Positions 14,583 through 14,602 of a stretch of DNA of 14,602 nucleotides are shown here, piece by piece. The stretch is from Bacillota bacterium. Lineage in GTDB: Bacteria; Bacillota; Clostridia; Acetivibrionales; DSM-1351. The first letter of the stretch is position 1, and each line of letters begins with the position of its first letter. The stretch covers positions 1-14,602 of the forward strand of contig JAEYNY010000202.1 in NCBI GenBank assembly GCA_023412275.1, read 5' to 3'. A program made the position numbers and the translations under genes. Below the pieces are notes generated by a model. It was not told the origin of the DNA and ran no database searches. It worked only from the letters and a program-made list of their open reading frames with translations.

Positions 14583-14602
14583 AATTATGTATGTAAAGCT
14601 GC

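Noticed and set aside
1..14602. CRISPR array, tRNA, rRNA, transposase or phage genes
   Set aside because: No regularly spaced direct repeats, no tRNA-like cloverleaf and no mobile-element proteins were seen; the only hint of a mobile element is the unexplained hairpin at the right edge.

Overview
The window looks like chromosome from an anaerobic, mesophilic, cellulose-degrading Firmicute of the Ruminiclostridium (Clostridium cellulolyticum) type. The DNA is AT-rich, every gene lies on the + strand, and ribosome binding sites are strong AGGAGG-like sequences. The first gene ends in a type I dockerin whose two repeats carry Ala-Ile and Ala-Leu at the recognition positions, which is typical of C. 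cellulolyticum-type cellulosomes. The species assignment is an inference.

Layout. (1) 1-3632 is an extracellular polysaccharide region. It holds the 3' part of a cellulosomal GH9 endoglucanase (GH9-CBM3c-CBM3-dockerin, cut by the left edge) and a secreted CotH-type kinase with a C-terminal carbohydrate-binding-like domain. A strong intrinsic terminator closes it. (2) 3633-3851 is a promoter and leader region. (3) 3852-13322 is a nine-gene sulfate assimilation cluster with gaps of 1-51 bp: sulfate-binding lipoprotein, two permeases (cysT, cysW), ATPase (cysA), a ROK-family regulator, APS reductase (cysH), ATP sulfurylase subunits (cysD, cysN) and a small siroheme/4Fe-4S sulfite reductase. (4) 13323-13583 holds a 12-bp inverted repeat, a promoter, and a yybP-ykoY (manganese) riboswitch whose P1 overlaps a 17-bp terminator stem. 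(5) 13584-14475 is a TerC-family membrane protein and its terminator. (6) 14476-14602 has no recognised gene but holds a strong, unexplained hairpin whose loop is complementary to sequence just downstream.

How the genes work together. Sulfate is imported by Sbp-CysTWA, activated to APS by CysDN, reduced to sulfite by CysH and to sulfide by the sulfite reductase. CysH carries the CC/CxxC iron-sulfur cysteines of the APS-reducing branch, and no active APS kinase is present, so the route appears to bypass PAPS. CysN nevertheless carries a C-terminal domain that reads as an APS kinase with its P-loop destroyed. The ROK protein has lost the residues needed for sugar binding and phosphorylation. 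These two degenerate domains are the best candidates for something undescribed: a possible allosteric module and a possible sulfur-responsive regulator. The kinase-like domain and the regulator assignments rest on reading motifs by eye and need profile searches to confirm.
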